A DNA stretch of 64,000 bases from an uncultured Lachnospiraceae bacterium (GTDB lineage Bacteria; Bacillota; Clostridia; Lachnospirales; Lachnospiraceae), in the NCBI GenBank assembly GCA_947165275.1, contig CAMUZQ010000002.1:39414-103413 (forward strand), given 5' to 3'. Numbering within the stretch: the first letter of the stretch is position 1; every line of letters starts with the position of its first letter. The notes beneath the pieces are model-generated. The model did no database searches. It saw nothing but the letters and a program-made list of their open reading frames with translations, and had not been told where the DNA came from. The position numbers were made by a program, and so were the translations under genes. This document shows positions 9,837 through 18,596 of this stretch, piece after piece.

Positions 9837-9907
9837 CAAAAAGCTGCTTATAATTGGGGAAAGTTTGTATTTTTGGATAAAAATCCCTGCGTTTAAGCGG
9901 CATCGTA

Positions 9908-11080
9908 ATGAACTGTCATAATAAGAGGAGAGACAGATACTTGAATATATCAGATGGGAATAAGAGATTTGATATACTGCTGTGTATAGCAGCCGTTTAT
10001 TATATCTTTTACAGCTTCCTTCAATCGAATACAATGTTTGCCCAGCAGTGGAATGCCATCTACGGCATACCCCTGCGCCTGTATCATATCTCCGAGGTGA
10101 TCATCCTTTTCTTTGCCATACTGGCTGTCATCACGGAGGAAAAGAGAGAAAGACAGCTGCTGTACACCGTCCTCATACTGACAGGGATGGTCAATATGAC
10201 GATGCTCCTGATAATGTGGCCCGCCTTCGCAGGCAGATCGATGAGGTTCTGGATGAGGCTGGGAGCCGCGACGACCCTTATCATGTTTGCATTCACGATA
10301 ATAAGCGCGCTGACAGGGCATATCAGCATGTACGGACACGACAACGGTCCACTCGCTTACGGCATGATAAACAGGACCAATTTTTCCTTCACGGTCCTCT
10401 TTTTGATCATATCCTTCGGAGTCCTGAAAAAGGGCAGATTCAGGTTTTATACATATATCATCCTTTATCTCATCACAGCCATAACCTTCTATCTGGTCAC
10501 TGCAAAAAACAGCATGATATGCACAGTTCTTTTCATAACCCTGTGCCTTGCAGGACAGCTCTATGACAGATTCATCCACAATGAGAAGATCAGCAGAGTC
10601 TTTACGGGGATCCAGAAATATTTCCTGGATTATTCGTTTATCATAGCGTATGGATTATTCAGGCTTTTAGTGGGAATGAAGGATAAACTGGGGGAGCTGG
10701 TGCCGAAATATCCTTTTTTGGGTAATTTTGTATTAAGACTTGATACAGCCCAGAGAACGGCGGATATGCCCTTTTCCCTTTTCGGAAGACATATAGCAGA
10801 ATCCGGGAATGAGAAAAATTATTTCGTGGTGGATTCCTTCATGGCAAGGAGCCCTGCTATGGACGGACTTATAGTATTTGTAATATTAATGCTTGTATTT
10901 ACGTATTTTATGATAAGGGCCAGGAGACTGAAGGCGCATCCTGTATATTTTGCCTTCATGGTAATGGCGCTCTATGCCATCACGGATCCCTCATTCACAG
11001 GTCCGGATCTTAATTTCCTGATAGCGCTGCCCTTTGCCTGCTGGGACGTATATATGAGCAAAGCGGAGGCTGAGGCATGA
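9908..11080 (+). CDS. Polytopic membrane protein, Wzy-like polymerase/ligase candidate
   Basis: This 390-residue protein has about ten hydrophobic segments and a large extracytoplasmic-type loop near the C-terminal third (region with RLDTAQRTADMPFSLFGRHIAESG). That layout, together with position beside sugar-nucleotide and chain-length genes, fits an O-antigen polymerase type protein. Such proteins are too divergent to name from sequence alone. ATG 9908 has no strong ribosome binding site. The stop overlaps the ATG of the next gene (ATGA at 11077), so it is translationally coupled to a ChW-repeat protein. Confidence 0.6.
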   Translation: MNCHNKRRDRYLNISDGNKRFDILLCIAAVYYIFYSFLQSNTMFAQQWNAIYGIPLRLYHISEVIILFFAILAVITEEKRERQLLYTVLILTGMVNMTMLLIMWPAFAGRSMRFWMRLGAATTLIMFAFTIISALTGHISMYGHDNGPLAYGMINRTNFSFTVLFLIISFGVLKKGRFRFYTYIILYLITAITFYLVTAKNSMICTVLFITLCLAGQLYDRFIHNEKISRVFTGIQKYFLDYSFIIAYGLFRLLVGMKDKLGELVPKYPFLGNFVLRLDTAQRTADMPFSLFGRHIAESGNEKNYFVVDSFMARSPAMDGLIVFVILMLVFTYFMIRARRLKAHPVYFAFMVMALYAITDPSFTGPDLNFLIALPFACWDVYMSKAEAEA

Positions 11081-11685
11081 AAAAGGAGATCATCAGATAT
11101 ACAATATGTGCTGCAGTCATCCTGCTTTTGACACTGCCCGGCTCGCTTTTCCTGAAAAATGCAAAGGAGAATCTGTATCATTGGCGTATAGACATGGCAG
11201 GAGTCCCTGAGATATCATACAGGATCTATATGGAGGATACAGGCTGGCAGGATTGGAAAAAAGCCGGGGAGATAGCCGGAGTAGTAGGTCAGGGGAAAAG
11301 AACAGAGGCTATAGAGCTGAAAATAGATCATGCCGCTAATATGGAAGGCATAAAATACAGAGTGCATGTACAGGATTTAGGCTGGCAGGGTTGGAAAAAA
11401 ACCGGGGAGACAGCAGGAACCACAGGGCGGTCCCTCCGTATGGAGGCTATAGAGATAGAATTTACCGGAGAACTGGCTGAAAAATATAATATTTATTACA
11501 AAGTACATGCTCAGGACAAAGGGTGGATGGGCTGGGCAGGAAACGGGGAAACAGCCGGTACCACAGGTATGGAAAAGCAGATTGAGGCAATCCAGATGGT
11601 TTGTACTCCGAAATCCATGAAAACACCGCCCGAAAGCTATAACAGCGTGACTCAAAATGAGATCAACCCATACATAGGTCAATAG
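11077..11685 (+). CDS. Small secreted or anchored ChW-repeat protein
   Basis: The 202-residue protein has an N-terminal hydrophobic segment (about residues 8-25) and then three ChW (clostridial hydrophobic W) repeats at about 47-85, 92-132 and 141-178, with GWQDW, GWQGW and GWMGW cores. There is no enzymatic domain, so it consists only of one repeat triplet and a short tail ending NPYIGQ. ChW repeats are surface modules of clostridia thought to bind cell-surface or extracellular ligands; the ligand is unknown. It is coupled to the Wzy-like gene and followed by two larger proteins with the same repeats, which suggests a family that expanded locally. Confidence 0.85.
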   Translation: MKKEIIRYTICAAVILLLTLPGSLFLKNAKENLYHWRIDMAGVPEISYRIYMEDTGWQDWKKAGEIAGVVGQGKRTEAIELKIDHAANMEGIKYRVHVQDLGWQGWKKTGETAGTTGRSLRMEAIEIEFTGELAEKYNIYYKVHAQDKGWMGWAGNGETAGTTGMEKQIEAIQMVCTPKSMKTPPESYNSVTQNEINPYIGQ

Positions 11686-11752
11686 CCGGATACTGTTAGC
11701 GGCCGCACTTTGTTCTATTACGGGATGATACGGAGATTTAAGGAGGATTATA

Positions 11753-13864
11753 GTGAGAGTAATTAGAAAAATACTGTTTTCTGTTTTTATGGTTATTCTG
11801 GCATTCTGCATGCCTGAAAAAGCAAAAGCGAATGATGCGATGATTCCGGCGGAATACATCGATTATCTGGAGACAGGCGATTTCACCTATGAGAACGGGA
11901 GCCTGTATTATCACGGACTGAAGCTTAATGATGAAGGAATGTATGAATATACCGATGAAGAGGGGAAGACATGGCTGTACGACCCTTTGGATCCGGAGTT
12001 CCTGCATTATTTCGGTGATACTGCAGGAGTACAGGAGCTGGATGCAGGAGCAGATATCCAGCAGTCCTCAGGCTCCTCATCAGGTGCGGCCTTCGAAGGC
12101 GGCATAGACGGGAGGACCTACAGATATCCCGCGTATGTTGATGGAAAAAAGGTCATAAACGGAGTAGATGTCTCATATTATCAGCAGTCCATAAACTGGG
12201 AAAAGCTTGCATCCAAAGGGGTAAAGTATGCCATCATACGGGCCGGATACAGGGGATATGGAGACTCTGGAAATATGAAGGAGGATCCCATGTGCCGTAC
12301 TTATATAGAGGGCGCAAGAGAAGCCGGGATCAAGGTCGGCATATATTTCCTCTCTCAGGCAAAAAACCGCAGTGAGGCTGCTGCAGAAGCGAAGAAATGC
12401 GCAGAGATAATAAGCTCATATAAAAGCAGTATATCATTGCCTGTTTTCATGGATTATGAATATGCCGGAAGCTCTACCAACCCCGGAAGACTCTATAAAC
12501 AGCATCAGGCGGACTGGGGCTCGGGAGCAGACTACAGGGCCATACATACGGATGTGATAAACGGCTTTATGGATACGATAGCGGGTTATGGTTACAGAGG
12601 AGGCGTATATTGTAACCGCAGCATGCTCGAGAGCCAGCTGTATGCTTCAGCCATATCCTCCAAATATTACATCTGGATGGCGAATTATACGACCTCGACT
12701 CCGTATACAGACCGTCTCGAGTGCTGGCAGTATACATCCACATATTCAGGATTCGGCTCCTCCGGGGCAGTCGGAAGCCAGAATGTGGATCTGGATTTCT
12801 GGTTTGGCAATCTTCCGGGAGATAATTCAGGACCCGAGGGAGCGGAGGGAAGTGATCTGGGACAGCTGACTGACGTTTCCGTGTCTTATCGTACGCATGT
12901 GCAGGACATAGGCTGGCAGGATTATGTTTCAAATGGCGCAGTAGCAGGCACAAGCGGGAGATCCCTGCGCCTGGAGGGGATAAATATAAGAGTCTCCGGC
13001 AGATCGGGCCTTGGAGTGCAGTATACGACCCATTGTCAGGATTACGGCTGGCTGAAATGGTCATCTGATGATGAGATGAGTGGAACAGAGGGAGAATCCA
13101 AGCGTTTGGAAGCTATAATGATAAAGCTGACAGGCCAAGACGAAGACAGATATGATATATGGTACAGAGTGCATGCTCAGGATGTAGGCTGGATGGGATG
13201 GACCAAAAACGGCGCTCCTGCCGGTACAGCAGGCTATTCCCGACGACTGGAGGCGATACAGATCATAGTATCGGATAAGGGGGCATCATTTGACCGGAAC
13301 CTTGGCGGGATTACAAGTGTGACGTCTTCGGCATATCTTGATGGTTCCGGTGGAGGAAGTTCAGGCTTTTCCGGACCGGAAGGAACCAATCTGTCATATA
13401 GGACTCATGTACAGAATGAGGGCTGGCAGGACTGGAGATCAAACGGAGAATTCTCCGGTACGAGCGGACAGTCTTTACGACTTGAGGGGATAAATATCAA
13501 GCTTACCGATAATGACCATTCCGGAGGAATCCGATACAAAACCCATGTGCAGGACATCGGGTGGCAGGATTGGAAATATGACGGGGATATGTCAGGTACT
13601 ACAGGGCGCTCATTAAGACTCGAAGCGATAAATATAGAGCTGACGGGAGATCTGGTCGATCATTATGATCTGTATTACCGGGTACATGCTCAGGATATAG
13701 GCTGGATGGGCTGGGCAAGGAACGGAGAGGATTCAGGTACAGCAGGCTTTTCAAGGCGTCTAGAGGGCATACAGATAGTCCTTGTAAATAAAGGTGATGC
13801 CGCTCCGGGAAATTCCTTCAATGGTATCAACTCTGACACCGGCGAGGCTTTCATATCCCAATAG
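11753..13864 (+). CDS. Secreted GH25 muramidase with six ChW repeats
   Basis: A signal peptide (residues 1-26, AKA/ND-like cleavage region) precedes a 703-residue protein. Residues about 137-355 are a GH25 glycoside hydrolase domain with Asp139 in NGVDVSYYQ and Asp234/Glu236 in FMDYEY, the expected catalytic positions. Residues about 380-690 hold six ChW repeats in two triplets separated by a Gly/Ser linker. GTG 11753 is preceded by AAGGAGGA, a strong ribosome binding site. It likely cleaves peptidoglycan while held at the surface by the ChW modules. The third repeat of each triplet carries GWMGW and the tail following it (SVTSSAYLDG, DTGEAFISQ) is shared with the neighbouring ChW proteins. 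Confidence 0.92.
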   Translation: MRVIRKILFSVFMVILAFCMPEKAKANDAMIPAEYIDYLETGDFTYENGSLYYHGLKLNDEGMYEYTDEEGKTWLYDPLDPEFLHYFGDTAGVQELDAGADIQQSSGSSSGAAFEGGIDGRTYRYPAYVDGKKVINGVDVSYYQQSINWEKLASKGVKYAIIRAGYRGYGDSGNMKEDPMCRTYIEGAREAGIKVGIYFLSQAKNRSEAAAEAKKCAEIISSYKSSISLPVFMDYEYAGSSTNPGRLYKQHQADWGSGADYRAIHTDVINGFMDTIAGYGYRGGVYCNRSMLESQLYASAISSKYYIWMANYTTSTPYTDRLECWQYTSTYSGFGSSGAVGSQNVDLDFWFGNLPGDNSGPEGAEGSDLGQLTDVSVSYRTHVQDIGWQDYVSNGAVAGTSGRSLRLEGINIRVSGRSGLGVQYTTHCQDYGWLKWSSDDEMSGTEGESKRLEAIMIKLTGQDEDRYDIWYRVHAQDVGWMGWTKNGAPAGTAGYSRRLEAIQIIVSDKGASFDRNLGGITSVTSSAYLDGSGGGSSGFSGPEGTNLSYRTHVQNEGWQDWRSNGEFSGTSGQSLRLEGINIKLTDNDHSGGIRYKTHVQDIGWQDWKYDGDMSGTTGRSLRLEAINIELTGDLVDHYDLYYRVHAQDIGWMGWARNGEDSGTAGFSRRLEGIQIVLVNKGDAAPGNSFNGINSDTGEAFISQ

Positions 13865-13890
13865 GAGAAGATGCTTAGAAATGTACGATT

Positions 13891-13919
13891 TTGAAAACCT
13901 GATGATGCTATGTTAAAAT
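13891..13919 (+). promoter_or_regulatory. Predicted sigma-A promoter for the papain-like ChW protease
   Basis: TTGAAA (13891-13896), a 17-base spacer and TAAAAT (13914-13919) preceded by TG at 13911-13912 make a good extended -10 promoter about 90 bases upstream of ATG 14010. The assignment is by pattern only. Confidence 0.6.
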
Positions 13920-14009
13920 TTACTGAAAAAGTGTTTCAGCGGCCTCTGAAAACCAGGCTTATCCGCATTTTCGAGTGGACATGCGTGTTTGAAGTGATCA
14001 GGAGATAAG

Positions 14010-17000
14010 ATGAGAAAAAAATCTATTTCATTTGCTATAGCCATATTGCTTGCTCTGGGAGCTATCCTGAGCCCTGTGACTGCTGTGTATGCAGAGCCGG
14101 AGGATACACAGACAGAGGGAACAGCATCTGATACAGAGGAGACTACGGATACATCTGGCGCTGCCGGATCGGCTGGAGATGCAACAAATAATACGACATC
14201 AAATCCACCATCAGATACAGCATCAAATGAAGCATCAGATGCAACTGATAATATGACGCCTGATACAGCATCACTTCCTGCGTCTGATAACACAGCTGAC
14301 GACACATCCGGTACAGCAGGTACGCCGGGGGCAGCCTCGGATACACAGGACCCGGTATCGGATCCTGATACCAATTCGGAAAGTAAAGGAAATGTCCCAT
14401 CGGGATCCGAAGCATCCGTCAGCAGCGATAAAACAGATGATCCTGCTGATAATCCGAAAACACCGGAATCATCAAAAACAAATGAGCCATCCGAAAACAG
14501 TTTATCGCCCGGATCAGTATCTTCAGACAGCTCAAAAGAAAACGGATCACAGAACACAAAGGATGACGGCTCTGTTTCAAAAAACGGCGGAGTATCGGAT
14601 AATTCTTCGGATGGCTCTATCCTAAAATCCTCCGTGTCTGCGGACAAGACCTCATTATCCGCAAATAAGACCACGGTATCGGATCCTTCTGTTATAACAG
14701 CCATCGATCCGGTCGAGATAAAAGAGGTTACCCTGGAATACAAGACAACCATTGAAAGTCTCCAGGAGGAGCTGCCGGAATCCATAACAGTACATCGAGG
14801 TGAGACTTCGGAGATTTTGGCTGTATCCTGGAATTGCGCAAAGGATTACAATAAAACATTTGAGGAATACCCTTTTGTGCCGGATCTTGGCAAGGAAAAG
14901 GTGCTCCCGGAGCTGACGCTCCCCACTATAATGATACATTTCGAGCATGATGATGAGGGCACGACAGGGGGATATATCGAGGATCCTGATGCTTACGGCG
15001 CGGACATGATAGGCGCCGGCAGGGGGCTGCTAAGGGCTTCTGCATCATCCTATAATGGATATACAAAAGGCTATCTGCCGAATGTGCGAAGCCAGGGCTC
15101 AGATGGAGCATGCTGGGCCTTTGCATCCATAGGTTCTACTGAGACAGATCTTATCCATGACGGGGCAGCTGATAAAGGGATAGATCTGTCAGAGATACAT
15201 CTGGCATATTACGCAACCCATAATTATACAGATCCAAAGGGCTGCAGATCAGATTCGGTATCTTCATCCGGAAACTGGCTTACAAATGGTGGTAATTCAG
15301 TACAGGCTTACAGGCTTTTTTCTAATCATGTGGGAGTAGTGAAGGAGTCAGACGCTCCGTATTCTCAAAGAGACAGCTATAATCCCGGAACAGGCAAGGC
15401 TTTTTCCATGGATTATGTGCATGTGAAAAATGCCTTCAGGATGAATCCCTCGGACAGGGAGGCGATCAAATCCGCTATACAGGGCCACTACGGAGTTTCC
15501 GTTTCATATGCGGATTACAATTCATGCTACAACAGCACATACGCCTCATATTATTGTGATGAAAGCGGGTATACGAATCATGCTGTGATGCTTGTGGGAT
15601 GGGATGATAATTTCTCAAGGGATCATTTCACAAGCAGACCTTCCGGCAACGGCGCCTGGCTTGTGAGAAACAGCTGGGGAGGAAGGGGATATAGTCATCA
15701 GGGATATTTCTGGCTTTCGTATTATGATAAAAGCTTTTTAGGCAGCAAGTATGTGGTCGCCTTCGATGCAGACAGGGAGCTTTTTGATAACTGCTATGCT
15801 TATGACGGTCAGCCGGTGTTTGATACGATAATACCGGCAGCCAGCAATCAGCCGGTGACGGAGACTTATAGGGTATCAGGCGGCGAGACCATCAAAGGCG
15901 TGGGATATGAGGTGGCTACGGCAAATGTTACGGCAAATGTTACTGTCACAGATAAAACCCACAATAAGTCAGTGAATATCTCAAACAGAACCACCTATCC
16001 CGGATTCTATACAGTCCCTGTCACAGGGCTTGATTTCAGAGAGGATTCGGAGGTGGAGGTCTCAATCAGATACAGCTCCACAAGCGATGAAGTCGTAGAG
16101 ATCGTAGCGGAGAATACTGGATATTCATCCTTTGGAAATACCACATACCGTGGAGTATGCGATAAGGGAGTCACCATAGGATCCCGCAGGTATTCATTTG
16201 ATCCAAGGATGAAGCTCTATACTGACGACAAATACTTCCCTGTGGTCATGCCTACAGGCGTTACATTGAACAGGAGTTCCCTGACCCTTACAGCAGGACA
16301 GGGAGGACAGCTGACAGCGACAGTGTCACCCTCTGATGCAACATATACGACCGTAACCTGGAGCAGCAATAACTCATCAGTGGCAGCAGTAAACTCATCC
16401 GGCTATGTGACAGCTGTGAAAGCCGGAACCGCAGTCATAACAGCGAAGACGACCAATAATAAGACTGCGGCATGTACAGTGACTGTATCCGCGGCAGCTC
16501 CATCAAGTGTAGCAGTGACAGGTGTGAGTCTGAGTGCGACGTCTCTTTCCTTGACCAAAGGCTATGGAGCTCAGCTTACGGCGACTGTAAGGCCGACAAA
16601 TGCAACAAATAAATCCGTGACCTGGAGCAGCAGCAATACATCCGTGGCGACAGTGAATTTGAGCGGTTATGTCACAGGCAAAGGAGCCGGAAGTGCGGTT
16701 ATAACTGTAAGGACTGCGGATGGAGGCAAGACATCCACCTGTAAAGTGACTGTGACAGTTCCAAATGTATCGGTTTCCTACAGGACACATGTGCAGGATG
16801 TCGGTTGGCAGGGCTATGTGTCAAATGGCGCTGTAGCAGGGACAAGCGGCAGATCTCTAAGGCTGGAGGGGATAAACATATATCTTACCGGAAATTCAAA
16901 CCTGGGTGTACAGTACACGACCCACTGTCAGGATTACGGCTGGCTTGCGTGGTCATCAAATAACGAAATGAGCGGTACAGAGGGAGAGTCCAAGCGTCTC

Positions 17001-17753
17001 GAGGCAATAATGATCAATCTTACAGGCGCAGATAAGGATCAGTATGATATCTACTACAGAGTGCATGCTCAAGATATAGGCTGGATGGGTTGGGCAAAAA
17101 ATGGTGCAGCAGCGGGTACTGCGGGATACTCCCGCAGGCTTGAAGCTATCCAGATACAGGTCGCCAGGAAGGGCGCATCAATCAATACAAATGCTGCTGG
17201 AATACACAGCGTTACTTCACAGGCATACATAAGCACAAGCGGAGGCACGCCCAGCGTGGCAAACAGTGCGATACCAAATCTTTCATACCGCACCCATGTA
17301 CAGGATGTAGGCTGGCAGGGCTGGCGAACGAACGGGCAGTTTGCCGGCACGAGCGGTCAATCACTCAGATTAGAGGGAATAAATATAAAGCTGTCAAATA
17401 AAAACTACAGCGGAGGCATAAGATATAAGACTCATGTACAGGATATAGGCTGGCAGGGCTGGATGTATGACGGGGCCATGTCCGGGACAAGCGGACGATC
17501 ACTGAGACTTGAAGCGATCAATATAGAATTGTATGGAGATATGGCAAAGCATTACGACATCTACTACAGAGTGCACGCTCAGGATGTAGGCTGGATGGGT
17601 TGGGCAAAGAATGGCGTCAGCTCCGGAACAGCAGGGTATTCACGCCGACTCGAAGGTATACAGATAGTGATCGTGAATAAAGGAGCTTCTGCGCCTGCTA
17701 CAAACTACGGAGGGATCACACAAAACGATGGCAGGGCTTTTATCAGCAGATAG
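14010..17753 (+). CDS. Secreted papain-like cysteine protease with Ig-like and ChW repeats
   Basis: The 1247-residue protein starts with a signal peptide (about 1-27, ending VYAEPE). A Ser/Thr/Asp-rich low-complexity stalk follows (about 30-215). Residues about 345-560 are a C1A papain-like domain: Gln-to-Cys pocket SQGSDGACWAF with Cys368, His524 in TNHAVMLVGWDD, and Asn554 in VRNSWGG, so the triad is complete. Next come a bacterial lectin-like stretch, two BIG2 Ig-like domains (about 748-830 and 834-913) and six ChW repeats in two triplets (about 919-1044 and 1088-1215). It likely acts as a surface or secreted peptidase. No LPXTG or SLH anchor is present, so ChW repeats may be the retention device. 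The substrate is unknown. A promoter is predicted at 13891. Confidence 0.9.
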   Translation: MRKKSISFAIAILLALGAILSPVTAVYAEPEDTQTEGTASDTEETTDTSGAAGSAGDATNNTTSNPPSDTASNEASDATDNMTPDTASLPASDNTADDTSGTAGTPGAASDTQDPVSDPDTNSESKGNVPSGSEASVSSDKTDDPADNPKTPESSKTNEPSENSLSPGSVSSDSSKENGSQNTKDDGSVSKNGGVSDNSSDGSILKSSVSADKTSLSANKTTVSDPSVITAIDPVEIKEVTLEYKTTIESLQEELPESITVHRGETSEILAVSWNCAKDYNKTFEEYPFVPDLGKEKVLPELTLPTIMIHFEHDDEGTTGGYIEDPDAYGADMIGAGRGLLRASASSYNGYTKGYLPNVRSQGSDGACWAFASIGSTETDLIHDGAADKGIDLSEIHLAYYATHNYTDPKGCRSDSVSSSGNWLTNGGNSVQAYRLFSNHVGVVKESDAPYSQRDSYNPGTGKAFSMDYVHVKNAFRMNPSDREAIKSAIQGHYGVSVSYADYNSCYNSTYASYYCDESGYTNHAVMLVGWDDNFSRDHFTSRPSGNGAWLVRNSWGGRGYSHQGYFWLSYYDKSFLGSKYVVAFDADRELFDNCYAYDGQPVFDTIIPAASNQPVTETYRVSGGETIKGVGYEVATANVTANVTVTDKTHNKSVNISNRTTYPGFYTVPVTGLDFREDSEVEVSIRYSSTSDEVVEIVAENTGYSSFGNTTYRGVCDKGVTIGSRRYSFDPRMKLYTDDKYFPVVMPTGVTLNRSSLTLTAGQGGQLTATVSPSDATYTTVTWSSNNSSVAAVNSSGYVTAVKAGTAVITAKTTNNKTAACTVTVSAAAPSSVAVTGVSLSATSLSLTKGYGAQLTATVRPTNATNKSVTWSSSNTSVATVNLSGYVTGKGAGSAVITVRTADGGKTSTCKVTVTVPNVSVSYRTHVQDVGWQGYVSNGAVAGTSGRSLRLEGINIYLTGNSNLGVQYTTHCQDYGWLAWSSNNEMSGTEGESKRLEAIMINLTGADKDQYDIYYRVHAQDIGWMGWAKNGAAAGTAGYSRRLEAIQIQVARKGASINTNAAGIHSVTSQAYISTSGGTPSVANSAIPNLSYRTHVQDVGWQGWRTNGQFAGTSGQSLRLEGINIKLSNKNYSGGIRYKTHVQDIGWQGWMYDGAMSGTSGRSLRLEAINIELYGDMAKHYDIYYRVHAQDVGWMGWAKNGVSSGTAGYSRRLEGIQIVIVNKGASAPATNYGGITQNDGRAFISR

Positions 17754-17773
17754 ATTGGCAGCCGGGAATTAAG

Positions 17774-18508
17774 ATGAATATGACAATTTCAATTATCTGT
17801 CCTTATACGGACGAGAATATCCGAAAGGAACATCTGGATAAATCGTTGGTAAGGCAAAGCATTCAAAACTATGAGCTTATAGCGCTTAAGGGGAGCGAGC
17901 TTGGTTTGAACAGTGCGGCGCAAGTCCTGAACGAAGGAGCAAAAAGATCCTCCGGAGATATTCTGGTTTTTGTACATCAGGATATAGAATTATTGGACTC
18001 GCTTTTGCTTCAAAAGATCATTACTTATTGCGATACATATGAATTTGGTATTGCAGGAGTAGCCGGAGTTGCCGGGGATGATTTTAGGGTGCACTCCTCG
18101 GTAGTACAGGGGCGCAAAAAGACTCAGGTCGGAGATGTGGTAACTGAGCCTATAGAGGCATGGTCGTGTGATGAGTGTTTCTTTTTTGTCAAAAAGGAGA
18201 GATTCCGAGGGTTTGCTGATCTAGGTCCGGTCTGGCATTTGTATTCAGTGGAGTATTCTCTCCGCTGCAGTTTGTATGAAGAAAAGACCATGCTTTTTCC
18301 ATTGGAAATATATCATCTGTCTCCCGGATGTTCATTAGATGTATCGTATTGGAAAACACTGGCAGTCGTTGCAAAAAGATATCGTGGAAAACTTGAAATG
18401 ATCCCGACAGTATTTGGAGTGTTCCCTATTGATTGGAGCTTTTCGATCAGAAATACAAAAAGAATGATCTGGACAAAACTGGGATGGGACACAATTAAGG
18501 ATGTATGA
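17774..18508 (+). CDS. Family 2-like glycosyltransferase
   Basis: This 244-residue GT-A fold protein has the ISIICPY start and the FVHQDIELLD acidic motif typical of the small glycosyltransferase-like group (Glyco_tranf_2_5 type). It should transfer a sugar from a nucleotide donor on the cytoplasmic face. Donor and acceptor cannot be read from sequence. It starts 20 bases after the protease gene with a weak ribosome binding site. It is the first gene with noticeably AT-richer sequence than the upstream block. Confidence 0.75.
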   Translation: MNMTISIICPYTDENIRKEHLDKSLVRQSIQNYELIALKGSELGLNSAAQVLNEGAKRSSGDILVFVHQDIELLDSLLLQKIITYCDTYEFGIAGVAGVAGDDFRVHSSVVQGRKKTQVGDVVTEPIEAWSCDECFFFVKKERFRGFADLGPVWHLYSVEYSLRCSLYEEKTMLFPLEIYHLSPGCSLDVSYWKTLAVVAKRYRGKLEMIPTVFGVFPIDWSFSIRNTKRMIWTKLGWDTIKDV

Positions 18509-18518
18509 TGCCTGAAAT

Positions 18519-18547
18519 TTTTCATAATAATCAGGGTGTGGTATAAT
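18519..18547 (+). promoter_or_regulatory. Predicted extended -10 promoter before chain-length gene 1
   Basis: A perfect TATAAT (18542-18547) is preceded by TGG (18539-18541), giving an extended -10 element. TTTTCA at 18519-18524 with a 17-base spacer is a weak -35. It lies about 50 bases upstream of ATG 18597 and probably drives the forward glycan run to 28713. Confidence 0.65.
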
Positions 18548-18596
18548 CGAAAAATGATTATTATATAGAATTCAGATGAAATGGAGAGACGGTGTT

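Noticed and set aside
9249..10034. Minus-strand open frame of 261 codons
   Set aside because: It lies across the end of the YerE-like gene and the start of the Wzy-like gene, both strongly coding on the plus strand. The composition looks like a shadow frame.
11698..11706. GCGGCCGC palindrome after the small ChW gene
   Set aside because: It is only eight bases with no T-run behind it, so it is not a terminator. It is probably a chance palindrome.
14150..14330. Recurrent GATACAGCATC-like words resembling a short direct repeat array
   Set aside because: They follow from low-complexity coding of Ser/Thr/Asp/Ala residues. Spacing is irregular and there are no spacer-like unique segments, so it is not CRISPR.
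13913..14785. Long open frame on the minus strand (290 codons) rich in Ser, Asp and Val
   Set aside because: It is the mirror of the Ser/Thr/Asp-rich low-complexity stalk of the protease on the plus strand. No ribosome binding site or conserved motif is seen.
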